Positions 48,700 to 57,756 of a DNA stretch of 64,000 bases are shown piece after piece (within the stretch, counting starts at the first letter, position 1; every line of letters starts with the position of its first letter). The stretch is from Pseudomonas sp. SST3. GTDB lineage: Bacteria > Pseudomonadota > Gammaproteobacteria > Pseudomonadales > Pseudomonadaceae. The stretch is taken from assembly GCF_003325755.1 (NCBI RefSeq), contig NZ_QORI02000006.1:124057-188056 (forward strand), read 5' to 3'. The translations under genes and the position numbers were made by a program. The notes under the pieces were generated by a model, which did not search any database, was not told the DNA's origin, and was given only the letters and a program-made list of their open reading frames with translations.

Positions 48700-49220
48700 G
48701 GGGCCAATGGCTTCTCAACGAAGGAAAGGACAGATGCGTGCGCAGGCGCGCATGCGTCAAAAGTATAGTCAGCGCATTTGATATAGCCGGTGCGTTCGTC
48801 AGATCCGCTCGGACTAAAGCAGAGCACCGGTCTCATCTTGGCATCTCGGATGTTGAGCCCTGGCTCATCGTCACCCATCGTCACCCATCGACAGCCGTTG
48901 ACTGCACCACAGCCCCGTCTGCCTGACGTCCGGGCTGCCTGACACAGTGTCTAGTAAACGGGACACCGTAGCTGTCCATGTCGCATCCAATGGACACTCG
49001 ACAGCACGGGGGCATATCCCATCTACGCTTGGTTTCGTGACGCTAGAGCCGTTCGCTGGGGCCCCGACGACCGGCCATCGGAAGCGGAGCCTAAGTGGTC
49101 GCTGCTGGCATGCCTTTGGCTCCGATCGATACGCCTGGCCGCTGCCGTACTCATTCGCCCGGGCGCACTCGCCTCGTGGCGTCTGCCGCGCGGCACGACA
49201 ACAATAAGAAGGAAGCCCTC
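48700..49220. other. 521-base divergent regulatory region with inverted repeats
   Basis: No gene is seen. The segment 48941-48997 has three overlapping TGTCC/GGACA-type repeats: GACACAGTGTC (48941-48951), GTGTC...GGACAC to 48966, and a perfect TGTCCAT-N10-ATGGACA (48973-48996). A short direct repeat, CGTCACCCAT twice in a row, lies at about 48869-48889. The repeats probably are operator sites for the tannase/OprD unit. Confidence 0.5.
49200..49207 (+). promoter_or_regulatory. CA motif (Crc/Hfq-type) at the tannase-family start
   Basis: AACAATAA matches AAYAAYAA and lies 14 bases before ATG 49221, just ahead of GAAGGAAG. In pseudomonads such A-rich motifs at a start site let Hfq with Crc block translation when preferred carbon is present. 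Confidence 0.5.
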
Positions 49221-50942
49221 ATGAAAGCACCACGTGCAAGCTGCATACGCGCAGTGTCGTCGCGTCTTTTGTTGGCAGCCCCGGCCCTGCTGGCAGTGGC
49301 GATTGCCGAGCCTGCCCTCGCGGCCAGCTGCAACGAACTGTCCGGCATCCGGGTTCCTGCAGCCGCCATCGCACTACCGACCTCAGGCGCCCGAGTCACG
49401 TCCGTGACACCGGTGCCGGGTGGTGGCAGCGCACCGCAGACGTTCGGCCCGCATTGCGACCTGAACGTTGAAATTGCCCCGGTCGACCCGAGCGCACCAA
49501 CGATCAGAATGCGCATCGTGCTGCCTGAGCAGTGGAACAGCAAAGCGATGATGTACGGCGGCGGTGGCTACAACGGCACCGTCCCCAACGTCGCCGGCAA
49601 CGTCCCGGCTGGCCCCGTCGACCAACCGACCCCATTGGGACGCGGCTATGCAGTGTTCGCCAGCGATTCGGGCCACGTGGCCAATCCGATCAATCCGGGC
49701 GATTTCGCCTGGAACGAAGAGGCACTGGCGAATTACGCCCACGATGCGCTGAAGAAAACCCGTGATACCGCGATGCACCTGATCGAACAACGTTACGGTC
49801 AGCCACCGGTACGCAGCTACTTCGCTGGCGGTTCCACCGGAGGCCGCGAGGCGCTTGCGGTGGTGCAGCAATGGCCGAAGGACTTCCACGGCGCCATCGC
49901 CCTCTACCCGGCCTACAATGCGGCGGCACTGGACCTGCAGTTCGGGCGTATCACCCGCGCGCTGGCCGCGCCAGGTGCCTATCCCAGCCTGGAAAAACGT
50001 GCAGCACTGCTGGAGGCAGCGATGCAGGCGTGCGACGGGCTGGACGGTGCAGAGGATCGAGTGATCAGCAACCAGGCGGCATGCAATGCCCGCTTCGACC
50101 CGGCGAAAGCCACGCTGAACGGCCGCCCATTGCGCTGCCCTGCCGGGGCCGACAGCGGCGAGCGCTGCCTGTCCGATGCACAGATCAACGCGTTGAAGGT
50201 CTTCGACACACCGATCCGCTTCAGCCAACCACTGGCCAGCGGCGAGCGTGGTTATCCCGGTTTCAATACATGGGGAACCGATCTCGGCCGTCCCGGCGAG
50301 GGTTTACAACTGATCGTCAACAGGCTGGGGCTGAATACGCTCCAGCCGAATTATCCGATGCCGGTGCACGGCACAGGCTTCGCCGAAGGCGCACCGTACC
50401 ATTCAGGTTTCTGGGATGAGTGGGTTCGCTACTTTGTCACGCGCAATCCGACGTTCAACTCGCTGACGCTGGACCCGGCCAATCTGGGGCCGTGGCAGGC
50501 ACGGGTCGATGCGCTGTCGTTGCGCCAAGACGTCAACCAAACCGACCTTTCGGCCTTTGTCGCCAATGGCGGCAAGATTCTCATGGCTCACGGCACGTCG
50601 GATCAGTTGGTCAGTACCCGCGCGACCGCCGAGTATTACCGGCGTGTTCAACAGGACATGGGCGTCGGTCAGACCCGCCGGTTTATGCGCTACTACGAGA
50701 TTCCAGGCTACGCGCACGCTGCCAGCACCGTGTTCAACGCTGCATGGGATTCACTGTCGGCACTGGAAAACTGGGTTGAAGAAGGCATCGCGCCCAAGCG
50801 GCAGCTGGTCACCGATACCGTCGCCGTACCGGGCCGTACCCGACCGCTTTGTGAATACCCCGCCTGGCACAAGTACAAAGGTGGTGATGTAAACAACGCA
50901 TCGAGCTTCGTTTGCGTGAGGAGCCAGAAAGGCCAGCACTGA
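49221..50942 (+). CDS. Tannase/feruloyl esterase family hydrolase, secreted
   Basis: 573 residues from ATG 49221 (AAGGAAG upstream). A signal peptide ends near EPALA-ASCN. The alpha/beta-hydrolase core has S205 in AGGSTGGRE, D461 in HGTSDQLV and H499 in PGYAHA. The family (tannase, feruloyl and chlorogenate esterases, MHETase) usually carries a cysteine just before the serine and one just after the histidine, joined as a disulfide (CS-D-HC). Here both positions are different (G204 and A500). The substrate is probably an ester of an aromatic acid, suggested by the surrounding aromatic-acid genes. It is transcribed with the OprD porin downstream or shares its control. Confidence 0.85.
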   Translation: MKAPRASCIRAVSSRLLLAAPALLAVAIAEPALAASCNELSGIRVPAAAIALPTSGARVTSVTPVPGGGSAPQTFGPHCDLNVEIAPVDPSAPTIRMRIVLPEQWNSKAMMYGGGGYNGTVPNVAGNVPAGPVDQPTPLGRGYAVFASDSGHVANPINPGDFAWNEEALANYAHDALKKTRDTAMHLIEQRYGQPPVRSYFAGGSTGGREALAVVQQWPKDFHGAIALYPAYNAAALDLQFGRITRALAAPGAYPSLEKRAALLEAAMQACDGLDGAEDRVISNQAACNARFDPAKATLNGRPLRCPAGADSGERCLSDAQINALKVFDTPIRFSQPLASGERGYPGFNTWGTDLGRPGEGLQLIVNRLGLNTLQPNYPMPVHGTGFAEGAPYHSGFWDEWVRYFVTRNPTFNSLTLDPANLGPWQARVDALSLRQDVNQTDLSAFVANGGKILMAHGTSDQLVSTRATAEYYRRVQQDMGVGQTRRFMRYYEIPGYAHAASTVFNAAWDSLSALENWVEEGIAPKRQLVTDTVAVPGRTRPLCEYPAWHKYKGGDVNNASSFVCVRSQKGQH

Positions 50943-51415
50943 TCGGCAGGATCCAGCCGGGAGCATCCTGCGGCGCTGGCCGGATGGTTTCGCTGGCGAA
51001 GCCTACGCCGTGATCAAGCCATTGCAGCTTGGTCACGGCCGTACCCTCTATCGCGCTCCAACCCATACGGCTGATCTGTCCAATTACCCGGACATCGGCG
51101 AACCGATTTCTGAGCATGTCCAGCCGGCCCGACAGGCTTGCCCGCCATTCAGATTCGCAGTTGCCTTCGGGTGAACGGTCCGAACTGCTCTGCCTCGCAT
51201 ATCGCGGGCTGCCCTGATGTTTTTCCACCTCGCTTGCCGATGCTGGCACGGCATTCGCTCTGCCCCATTCACTTGGGCACGCACGCCCTTCGGCGCCCTG
51301 CTGATACAACAAAGCTGAAAGGACGGACAGGCATGGCGCTGGCTCCGATCGTCCCATGAACTTCTGGCACTGATTCATCCGCAACGCTGCATCCATAACA
51401 ACAAGAGGAAACACC
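50943..51415. other. 473-base gap between the tannase-family gene and the OprD porin
   Basis: No confident gene. On the minus strand a frame through about 50940-51200 reads like protein (GRLDMLRNRFADVRV and SRMGWSAIEGTAV) but lacks a recognisable start or family and could be a decayed regulator fragment or chance. The last 25 bases hold the OprD leader with its CA motif. Confidence 0.45.
51397..51404 (+). promoter_or_regulatory. CA motif (Crc/Hfq-type) at the OprD porin start
   Basis: AACAACAA, an exact AAYAAYAA match, directly abuts the GAGGAAAC ribosome-binding site and lies 12 bases before ATG 51416. Confidence 0.55.
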
Positions 51416-52672
51416 ATGCGACATGACCGCAAAATCATCTGCCATCTGCTGTGTTCAGGCGCCGCTCTGACCATTGCCGGACCGTCCAGCGCGGCCTTCC
51501 TTGAAGACAGCAAGGCGAGCATCGAACTGCGCAACTTCTATATGAACCGTGATTTCCGCCAGAGCGGTGCATCCCAGTCCAAGGCCGATGAATGGGCTCA
51601 GGGCTTCATTATGAAGATCGAATCGGGCTACACCGACGGGCCGATCGGCTTTGGCGTCGATGCCCTCGGCCTGCTGGGCGTCAAGCTTGATTCCAGCCCA
51701 GACCGCTCTGGCACCGGCATCCTGCAAAAGAATTCATCCAACCAACCATCGGACGACTACGGCACCGCAGGCCTGACGGCCAAAGCCAAGCTTTCCAGCA
51801 CCACGTTGCACGTCGGCACCCTACAACCGATCATCCCGGTGGTGATGCGTAACGACAGCCGCCTGTTGCCCAACGTCTACCGCGGCGCCTGGCTGCAGAG
51901 CAAAGAAGTCGACGGGCTTACGCTCGATCTCGGCATGCTCGACCGCACCAGTTATCGCGACTCGTCCGATTACGAGGAGATGACGGTATTCAATGGCGGC
52001 GCACGGAATATCCAGCTGGGCAACACCAAGACCAGCGACGAGTTCCTGTTTGCCGGCGGCAAGTACCAGTTCAGCCCGGAGTTGACCGGCAGCTACTACT
52101 ACGGCGGGCTGGACGGCATCTACGATCAGCACAACATGCAGCTGGTCCACGTCATGCCGATCGGCGATAACCAGAGTTTCAAGACCGACCTGCGCTACGT
52201 GCGCTCCACCGATGATGGCGGCAGCAACGTCGACAACAATGCCTTCGGCGCGCTGTTTACCTACAAAATCGGCGGGCACGGCTTCACCGGCGGTTATCAA
52301 AAAATGAGCGGCGACACCGGCTTCGCCTACGTCAGTGGCGGCGACAACATGCTGATCAACTTGTTGCAGATCAACGACTTCGGCAACGAAGATGAGAAGT
52401 CATGGCAAGTTCGCTACGACTATGATTTTGCCGCCATGGGCGTGCCGGGTCTGAGCTTGATGACCCGTTATGTGTCCGGTGACAACGTCAACCTGGCCGT
52501 GGGAGGCGAAGGCGAAGAGTGGGAGCGCGACACTGACATCGCCTACGTGGTCCAGAATGGCCTGCTGAAGAACTTCGGCATGAAGGTGCGCAATGCCACG
52601 GTGCGCAGCAACTTTGGCGCCGACCTGAACGAAACCCGCCTCATCCTCAGCTACACCCTGCCGCTCTGGTAA
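51416..52672 (+). CDS. OprD family outer-membrane porin
   Basis: 418 residues with signal peptide (AGPSSAA-FLED). It shows the OprD pattern: an N-terminal ELRNFYMNRDFR strand, repeated amphipathic beta strands, the SWQVRYDYDFAAMGVPGL segment and a C-terminal aromatic-ended strand (YTLPLW). These are substrate-selective 18-strand porins for amino acids or aromatic acids. The neighbouring esterase suggests uptake of its product or substrate. A terminator follows 39 bases downstream. Confidence 0.9.
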   Translation: MRHDRKIICHLLCSGAALTIAGPSSAAFLEDSKASIELRNFYMNRDFRQSGASQSKADEWAQGFIMKIESGYTDGPIGFGVDALGLLGVKLDSSPDRSGTGILQKNSSNQPSDDYGTAGLTAKAKLSSTTLHVGTLQPIIPVVMRNDSRLLPNVYRGAWLQSKEVDGLTLDLGMLDRTSYRDSSDYEEMTVFNGGARNIQLGNTKTSDEFLFAGGKYQFSPELTGSYYYGGLDGIYDQHNMQLVHVMPIGDNQSFKTDLRYVRSTDDGGSNVDNNAFGALFTYKIGGHGFTGGYQKMSGDTGFAYVSGGDNMLINLLQINDFGNEDEKSWQVRYDYDFAAMGVPGLSLMTRYVSGDNVNLAVGGEGEEWERDTDIAYVVQNGLLKNFGMKVRNATVRSNFGADLNETRLILSYTLPLW

Positions 52673-52710
52673 GAGTAGAGCGCAACATGCACGATCCACT
52701 CGTTGGATTT

Positions 52711-52737
52711 ACCGGGCCCGTGCGGCCCGGTTTTTTT
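52711..52737 (+). terminator. Intrinsic terminator after the OprD porin
   Basis: ACCGGGCC-CGTGC-GGCCCGGT followed by a seven-base T-run; it ends three bases before the pcaD stop on the other strand. Confidence 0.93.
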
Positions 52738-52739
52738 GA

Positions 52740-53528
52740 TCAACCGCGAAGAAACGTCAGCACGCGCTGGGTGAAATCATTGCCAGCTTCAACGTTCGAC
52801 AGATGCGCAGCTTCGAACTCCACCAGTTCGCCGCCAGCGACGCGCTCCTGGATGAAACGGCCATGCTCAGGCGTGGTCACCGGGTCCTTGGCACCGCACA
52901 CGATCAGCGTCGGCACCTTGATCGCGCCCAGCTGCTCACGGTAATCGGCATCACGCACCGCTGCGCAATTGGCGGCATAGCCGGCCGGCGAGGTGCTGGC
53001 AATCATCTGGGTGAGGCGGCTGGTCTGGGTGGGATCGTTCCCGGCGAAGACCGGGGTGAACCAGCGTGAAATCGACGCATCGCGCATGTCGCGCATGGCC
53101 TGCTCGCCGCCCTTGAGCACCGTATCGATGCGCTCGTTCCAGACTTCGTCGGTGCCGATCTTCGCGCCTGTATTGCAGATCACCAGGCGCGTTAGACGTT
53201 CGCCGGCATTGATGCCGAGCCACTGGCCAATCAGGCCGCCCATGGACAGGCCGCAGAACGCAAAGCGGTCGATACCCAGCGCGTCAACCAGATCCAGCAC
53301 ATCGCGGCCAAGTTGCTCAATGGTGTATGGCCCTGGCGTGACGGACGAGCTGCCGTGGCCGCGCGTGTCGTAGCGCAGTATCCGGAAGTGTTCGCTGAAC
53401 GCAGGCACCTGCGCGTCCCACATTTCGTGCGTAGTCCCGAGCGAGTTGGACAGCACCAAGACCGGTGCATCGACCGGGCCATCGAAACGGTAGTTAAGTT
53501 CGCCATCGGCGAGTTGGACGCTGGGCAT
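52740..53528 (-). CDS. pcaD: 3-oxoadipate enol-lactonase
   Basis: 262 residues, alpha/beta-hydrolase fold. It hydrolyses 3-oxoadipate enol-lactone to 3-oxoadipate, joining the catechol and protocatechuate branches. The nucleophile S95 lies in FCGLSMGGLIG; the acid and base are in CGAKDPVTTPEHG and EAAHLSNVE. The RGHGSS segment at 56-61 is typical of PcaD. Located 121 bases downstream of pcaF with a REP-like hairpin in the gap. Confidence 0.93.
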   Translation of the reverse strand: MPSVQLADGELNYRFDGPVDAPVLVLSNSLGTTHEMWDAQVPAFSEHFRILRYDTRGHGSSSVTPGPYTIEQLGRDVLDLVDALGIDRFAFCGLSMGGLIGQWLGINAGERLTRLVICNTGAKIGTDEVWNERIDTVLKGGEQAMRDMRDASISRWFTPVFAGNDPTQTSRLTQMIASTSPAGYAANCAAVRDADYREQLGAIKVPTLIVCGAKDPVTTPEHGRFIQERVAGGELVEFEAAHLSNVEAGNDFTQRVLTFLRG

Positions 53529-53615
53529 GGGAAATCTCTCTTGGAAGCTGATCTAAAGGTAGCCGCAAACGAGCAAAAAACGACGGGCTTGCGGCGTGTC
53601 GCAACACGAGTTAAC

Positions 53616-53633
53616 GGTGGGCTGAAGCCCGCC
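53616..53633. repeat. REP-like palindrome between pcaF and pcaD
   Basis: GGTGGGCT-GA-AGCCCGCC is an 8-bp stem with a single mismatch, in the form common as a dispersed short palindrome in pseudomonads. It lies just after the pcaF stop and may limit read-through to pcaD. Confidence 0.5.
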
Positions 53634-53649
53634 ATGGCCGCGCAAAGCG

Positions 53650-54855
53650 TCAGACCCTCTCAACAACCAGTGCCAACCCCTGCCCCACGCCGACACACAT
53701 GGTCGCCAGGCCGAGCTTGCCACCCGATTTTTCCAGCGCATGCACGGTGGTCAAGACCAGGCGCGCGCCGCTCATGCCCAGCGGATGACCGAGGGCGATG
53801 GCACCACCTTGAGGGTTGACCTTCGGGCTGTCGTCTTCCAGGCCCAGATCGCGAGTTACCGCCAATGCTTGCGCGGCGAAGGCTTCGTTGAGCTCGATCA
53901 CATCGAAGTCGCTCACCGCCACATTCAACCGCTCGCATAGCTTGCGCACCGCCGGCACCGGGCCGTAACCCATGACACGCGGCGCGACGCCCGCGCTGGC
54001 CATGCCGAGAACCTTGGCGCGGGGCTTGAGGCCGTATTTCTGCACCGCCTCGGCGCTGGCGAGAATCAGCGCAGCGGCACCGTCATTGACACCCGAGGCG
54101 TTGCCCGCGGTGACCGTCTTGTCTGGGCCGTTGACCGGCTTGAGTTTGGCCAGCGCTTCGGCAGTAGTCTCAGGGCGGGGATGCTCATCGGTGTCGACGA
54201 TGGTCTCGCCCTTACGCCCCTTGATCACCACCGGCACGATTTCTTCGGCGAAGAACCCTGCGGCCTGCGCCTTGCCGGTGCGCTGCTGGCTGCGCAGGGC
54301 AAAGGCATCCTGGTCCTCGCGGCTGATCTTGTGCTCTTCGGCCACGTTATCGGCAGTCTGCGGCATGGCGTCGACGCCATACATTTCCTTCATCTTCGGA
54401 TTGATGAAGCGCCAGCCGATAGTAGTGTCTTCGATCTTCTGCGTGCGGCCGAAGGCCGTATCGGCTTTGCCCATTACGTAGGGCGCACGGGTCATGGACT
54501 CGACGCCGCCCGCGATCGCCAGCTCCATCTCACCGCAGGCGATAGCGCGGAAGGCGCTGCCCACTGCGTCCATGCCCGAAGCGCAAAGGCGATTAAGGGT
54601 GATGCCCGGCACGGTTTCCGGTAGCCCGGCCAGCAGCGCGGCCATGCGCGCCACGTTACGGTTGTCTTCGCCGGCCTGGTTGGCGCTGCCCATGAACACT
54701 TCTTCGATGGCCGCCGGATCGAGCGTCGGATTGCGCTCCAGCAGGGCCTTGATCGGGGTTGCCGCCAGGTCGTCGGCTCGCACCGCGGCCAGGGCACCGC
54801 CAAAGCGGCCGATGGGCGTACGTACGGCGTCGCAGATAAAGACTTCGCGTGTCAC
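53650..54855 (-). CDS. pcaF: Beta-ketoadipyl-CoA thiolase
   Basis: 401 residues, thiolase fold. It cleaves 3-oxoadipyl-CoA with CoA to succinyl-CoA and acetyl-CoA, the last step of the beta-ketoadipate pathway. Catalytic C91 is in [13 protein letters not shown]357 in [10 protein letters not shown] and C387 in [11 protein letters not shown]. The start codon is GTG at 54855, overlapping the pcaJ stop (GTGA) with GGAGGTGAC upstream. Confidence 0.95.
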   Translation of the reverse strand: MTREVFICDAVRTPIGRFGGALAAVRADDLAATPIKALLERNPTLDPAAIEEVFMGSANQAGEDNRNVARMAALLAGLPETVPGITLNRLCASGMDAVGSAFRAIACGEMELAIAGGVESMTRAPYVMGKADTAFGRTQKIEDTTIGWRFINPKMKEMYGVDAMPQTADNVAEEHKISREDQDAFALRSQQRTGKAQAAGFFAEEIVPVVIKGRKGETIVDTDEHPRPETTAEALAKLKPVNGPDKTVTAGNASGVNDGAAALILASAEAVQKYGLKPRAKVLGMASAGVAPRVMGYGPVPAVRKLCERLNVAVSDFDVIELNEAFAAQALAVTRDLGLEDDSPKVNPQGGAIALGHPLGMSGARLVLTTVHALEKSGGKLGLATMCVGVGQGLALVVERV

Positions 54856-55646
54856 TCGTCACCTCCAGATTGTCCATGGGCGGCGGCCGTGCGGGCTTCC
54901 AGGGCGCGCAGAGCCTCCAGTTCGTTCTCGGTCGGCGCTGCAGTCTCGCCCAACTCATCGGCGAAACGAATCGCCCAGCCGGTGTTCTCGATCACCTGCT
55001 CGCGGGTCACACCCGGATGCAGCGAGGTCACCACGAACTCGTTGGACCCGGCTTCGGGTTCCATGATGCACAGGTCAGTGATAATTCCGACCGGCCCGTT
55101 GCCTGGCAACCCGAGTTGCTTGCGATGTTCCCCGCCCTCGCCAAAGCCGACCGAGGTAACGAACGCCAGCTTGTCGACGAAGGTGCGGTGCGATTGCTTG
55201 AGGATGATCAGCACCTGCTTGGCCGACCCCGCAATTTCGGGCGCGCCGCCCGCCCCTGGCAAGCGGACTTTCGGTTGGTGATAGTCACCGATCACCGTGG
55301 TGTTGATATTGCCGTACTTGTCCACCTGCGCGGCACCGAGGAAACCGACATCGATACGGCCGCCCTGCAGCCAATAGCGGAAGATCTCGCCAGTCGGCAC
55401 GACGGTATCGGCGGTCTCGGCCAGCTCGCCATCGCCAATGGACAGCGGCAGCACCGACGGCTTCGCGCCAATTGGGCCGGATTCATAAATCAACACGACT
55501 TCCGGTGCGTGGGTCAGGCGTGCAAGGTTGGCCGCTTTGGACGGCAGGCCGATCCCAACGAAGCAGACGCTGCCATTGCCAAGGCGGCGGGAGGCTGCAA
55601 CGGTCATCATTTCATTCGTGCTGTAGTTACTGGCGTGAGCGCTCAT
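54852..55646 (-). CDS. pcaJ: 3-oxoadipate CoA-transferase subunit B
   Basis: 264 residues from ATG 55646, with GGAGG seven bases upstream; the pcaI stop shares one base with this ATG (TGATG). Class I CoA-transferase beta chain; the catalytic glutamate is E55 in [11 protein letters not shown]. With PcaI it moves CoA from succinyl-CoA to 3-oxoadipate. The length fits the CatJ type of P. knackmussii rather than the shorter (about 213-residue) P. putida PcaJ. Confidence 0.92.
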   Translation of the reverse strand: MSAHASNYSTNEMMTVAASRRLGNGSVCFVGIGLPSKAANLARLTHAPEVVLIYESGPIGAKPSVLPLSIGDGELAETADTVVPTGEIFRYWLQGGRIDVGFLGAAQVDKYGNINTTVIGDYHQPKVRLPGAGGAPEIAGSAKQVLIILKQSHRTFVDKLAFVTSVGFGEGGEHRKQLGLPGNGPVGIITDLCIMEPEAGSNEFVVTSLHPGVTREQVIENTGWAIRFADELGETAAPTENELEALRALEARTAAAHGQSGGDE

Positions 55647-56503
55647 CACTTGGCCTCCTGCTGCGCGGCCAGTTTGGCCTGGAACGCGGTGAAATCCGCG
55701 GTATCGCGAATGTACTCATTGATCCAAGCAGTGAAGCTGTCACGATCGCGCGCGATCGGATCCCACTGCTGATAGAAGCGGTTGTCGCGCTCGTAATAAC
55801 CATGAGCGTAGGACGGATGCGCGCCACCGGGCACCAGGCAGACGGCGCTCAGCGCCCAGGTTGGCAGTACGCAGGCGTTCATCGGTGCGTTCAGGTCGTC
55901 GACGATTTCCTCGACAGTGACAATGCAGCGTTTGGCGGCCAGTGCGGCCTCCTTCTGCACACCTAGAATCCCGGCAATCAATACGTTGCCTTTGCGGTCG
56001 GCTTTCTGCGCGTGGATTACCGTCACATCGGGGCGCACGCTCGGTACGGCAGCCAGCATTTCGCCAGTGAACGGGCATTCGATGAACTTGATCATCGGAT
56101 TGACCTTCGGCAAATCGGAACCGAGGTAGGCACGCAGCACCGCGAAGGGTAGACCGGACGCGCCGGCGACATAGGCGTTGGCCAGGTCGGCATGGCTGTG
56201 CTCTTCGATTTCCAGCGGCTGCGGCCATTGTTTCTCGACCGCATCGCGCAGGCGATGCAGAGAGCCGACGCCAGGATTGCCGCCCCAAGAAAACACCAGC
56301 TTCTTCGCGCAGCCGGCACCGATCAGCAGGTCGTAGACCAGGTCGGGGGTCATCCGAACCAGTGTCAGGTCTTTCTTGTCCTGGCGGATGATTTCGTGAG
56401 CGGCAGCGGTGGGAATCAGATGGGTGAAGCCTTCAAGGGCGACGGTGTCGCCGTTGCTGACGAAGCGATCGATTGCCTCGTTTAGGGGTAGGAGCTCGGC
56501 CAT
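55646..56503 (-). CDS. pcaI: 3-oxoadipate CoA-transferase subunit A
   Basis: 285 residues, alpha subunit of class I CoA-transferase; MAELLPLNEAIDRFV and the SWGGNPGVGS segment near 95 are typical. The long CatI-type form (285) rather than the 231-residue PcaI of P. putida. It leads the pcaI-pcaJ-pcaF unit; consecutive one- and four-base overlaps indicate strong coupling. A PcaR-type box lies about 85-115 bases upstream. Confidence 0.92.
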   Translation of the reverse strand: MAELLPLNEAIDRFVSNGDTVALEGFTHLIPTAAAHEIIRQDKKDLTLVRMTPDLVYDLLIGAGCAKKLVFSWGGNPGVGSLHRLRDAVEKQWPQPLEIEEHSHADLANAYVAGASGLPFAVLRAYLGSDLPKVNPMIKFIECPFTGEMLAAVPSVRPDVTVIHAQKADRKGNVLIAGILGVQKEAALAAKRCIVTVEEIVDDLNAPMNACVLPTWALSAVCLVPGGAHPSYAHGYYERDNRFYQQWDPIARDRDSFTAWINEYIRDTADFTAFQAKLAAQQEAK

Positions 56504-56588
56504 GGGTCATGTCTCGTGTTGGTGTCCGGGTGCGCGAACGACTCTGCGCTTGAGGCAAACACTAAACATCGAGCCGCGACAGAACAAT

Positions 56589-56620
56589 CCGATAATCGAA
56601 TCACTGTGCGATTAACGAAC
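56589..56620 (-). promoter_or_regulatory. PcaR-like operator in front of pcaI
   Basis: On the minus strand GTTCGTTAATCGCAC (56620-56606) differs at one position from the PcaR box I recall from P. putida, GTTCGATAATCGCAC. A second weaker copy, GATTCGATTATCGG, follows at 56602-56589. Positioned in the promoter region 86-117 bases upstream of the pcaI start. Confidence 0.7.
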
Positions 56621-56703
56621 ACAACCTCAAATACCCGAGGACTGCGCTGCCCCACGTCTCCCTTGGTTCATCTCGCCTGAAAGCTGCCGCTCTGAGCCGC
56701 CAG

Positions 56704-57546
56704 TCAATGGAACAGGCGAGTGCTCAGCTCCTTGCTTGCCTCCAGCAACACCGGCAAAAAGCGCGTTTCCAGCTCCTGCTTGGTCACCCGACTGGCATGG
56801 GTGCCGACGTTAAGCGCAGCCAACACCTGGCCGGCGGAATCTTTCAGCGGCACGGCCAGCGATCGCAGCCCAACCTCGAGTTCCTGATCGATGATCACCC
56901 ATCCCTGCTGGCGAATTTCAGCGATCGAAGCACGGATAGCCTCGGGGGTATGCAGGGTACGGCTGGTCTTGATCTGCAGGTCCGCGTGGCCCAGATAATC
57001 GTCCAATGCTGCGTCGTCCAGCGCCGCCAGGAGAATTCGCCCCATGGAAGTGCAATACGCCGGCAACCGGCTGCCTACGCTCAGATCGACCGAAATCAAC
57101 CGCTGCGGGGTAGCCGAGCGGGCCACGTAGAGCACCTCATCACCTTCCAGCGTGGCCATGGAGCAGGCTTCGTGTAGCTGGTCGCTGAGTCGATCGAGAA
57201 TCGGCTGCGCGGTGACCGCGAGCGGGGTCGATGATAGATAGGCGTGTCCGAGGGTCAGCACCTTGGGCAGCAGCGAATAGGTGCGACCATCGGTGGTGGC
57301 GTAGCCAAGTTTGATCAGCGTGTGCAGGCAGCGCCGCACGGCCGCTCGCGGGATTTCCGTGCGGTGGCTGATCTGCGCGATGGTCAGATGGCGCTTGCGC
57401 TCCTGGAATGCATGGATCACCGCCAGCCCGCGTGCCAGTGAAGTCATGAAGTTCGGATCGCCCGTCAGCGCCTCGATCCGTTTGGCTGGCGAGGCGATGA
57501 TCGCTGGCGCCATCGGGGCAGTGCGGGAATGGGACTCGTCGTTCAT
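56704..57546 (-). CDS. pcaR: IclR family regulator of the beta-ketoadipate pathway
   Basis: 280 residues from ATG 57546, giving the usual IclR length; an upstream extension is not conserved. The winged helix-turn-helix is at about 54-85 (LTIAQISHRTEIPRAAVRR) and the IclR effector domain follows (SMGRILLAA, LRSLAVPLKD). PcaR activates pca genes with 3-oxoadipate as inducer. Its own leader and that of pcaI hold matching operator copies, supporting the assignment. Confidence 0.88.
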   Translation of the reverse strand: MNDESHSRTAPMAPAIIASPAKRIEALTGDPNFMTSLARGLAVIHAFQERKRHLTIAQISHRTEIPRAAVRRCLHTLIKLGYATTDGRTYSLLPKVLTLGHAYLSSTPLAVTAQPILDRLSDQLHEACSMATLEGDEVLYVARSATPQRLISVDLSVGSRLPAYCTSMGRILLAALDDAALDDYLGHADLQIKTSRTLHTPEAIRASIAEIRQQGWVIIDQELEVGLRSLAVPLKDSAGQVLAALNVGTHASRVTKQELETRFLPVLLEASKELSTRLFH

Positions 57547-57572
57547 AGCGGGCAGCCTTGCTGGAATGCGTT

Positions 57573-57606
57573 GTGCGATTATCGTACTACCGACCGATAA
57601 TCGCAA
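57573..57606. promoter_or_regulatory. Paired PcaR-like operators in front of pcaR
   Basis: GTGCGATTATCGTAC (57573-57587, reverse orientation, 14 of 15 to the recalled box) faces GACCGATAATCGCAA (57592-57606), giving an inverted pair TGCGATTATCG...CGATAATCGCA, 27-60 bases upstream of the pcaR start. It suggests autoregulation. Confidence 0.7.
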
Positions 57607-57712
57607 AGCCCTCCTCTCTGACCCCTTGCGCTCGCTGGCAAGCTTGCGACACATCACTGCGCTTGCCAGAAACAATCCCTGGCGAAGCATGGAAGCCATG
57701 ACGGCGAGCCGT

Positions 57713-57739
57713 GTGGATTAAAGCCTGAAAATAATCCAC
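57713..57739 (-). terminator. Hairpin between the M20 gene and pcaR
   Basis: GTGGATTA-N11-TAATCCAC, 8-bp perfect stem starting 18 bases after the M20 stop on the minus strand. The loop is long and there is no clear T-run, so termination is uncertain. Confidence 0.4.
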
Positions 57740-57756
57740 GTCTAATCCGACCGGCC

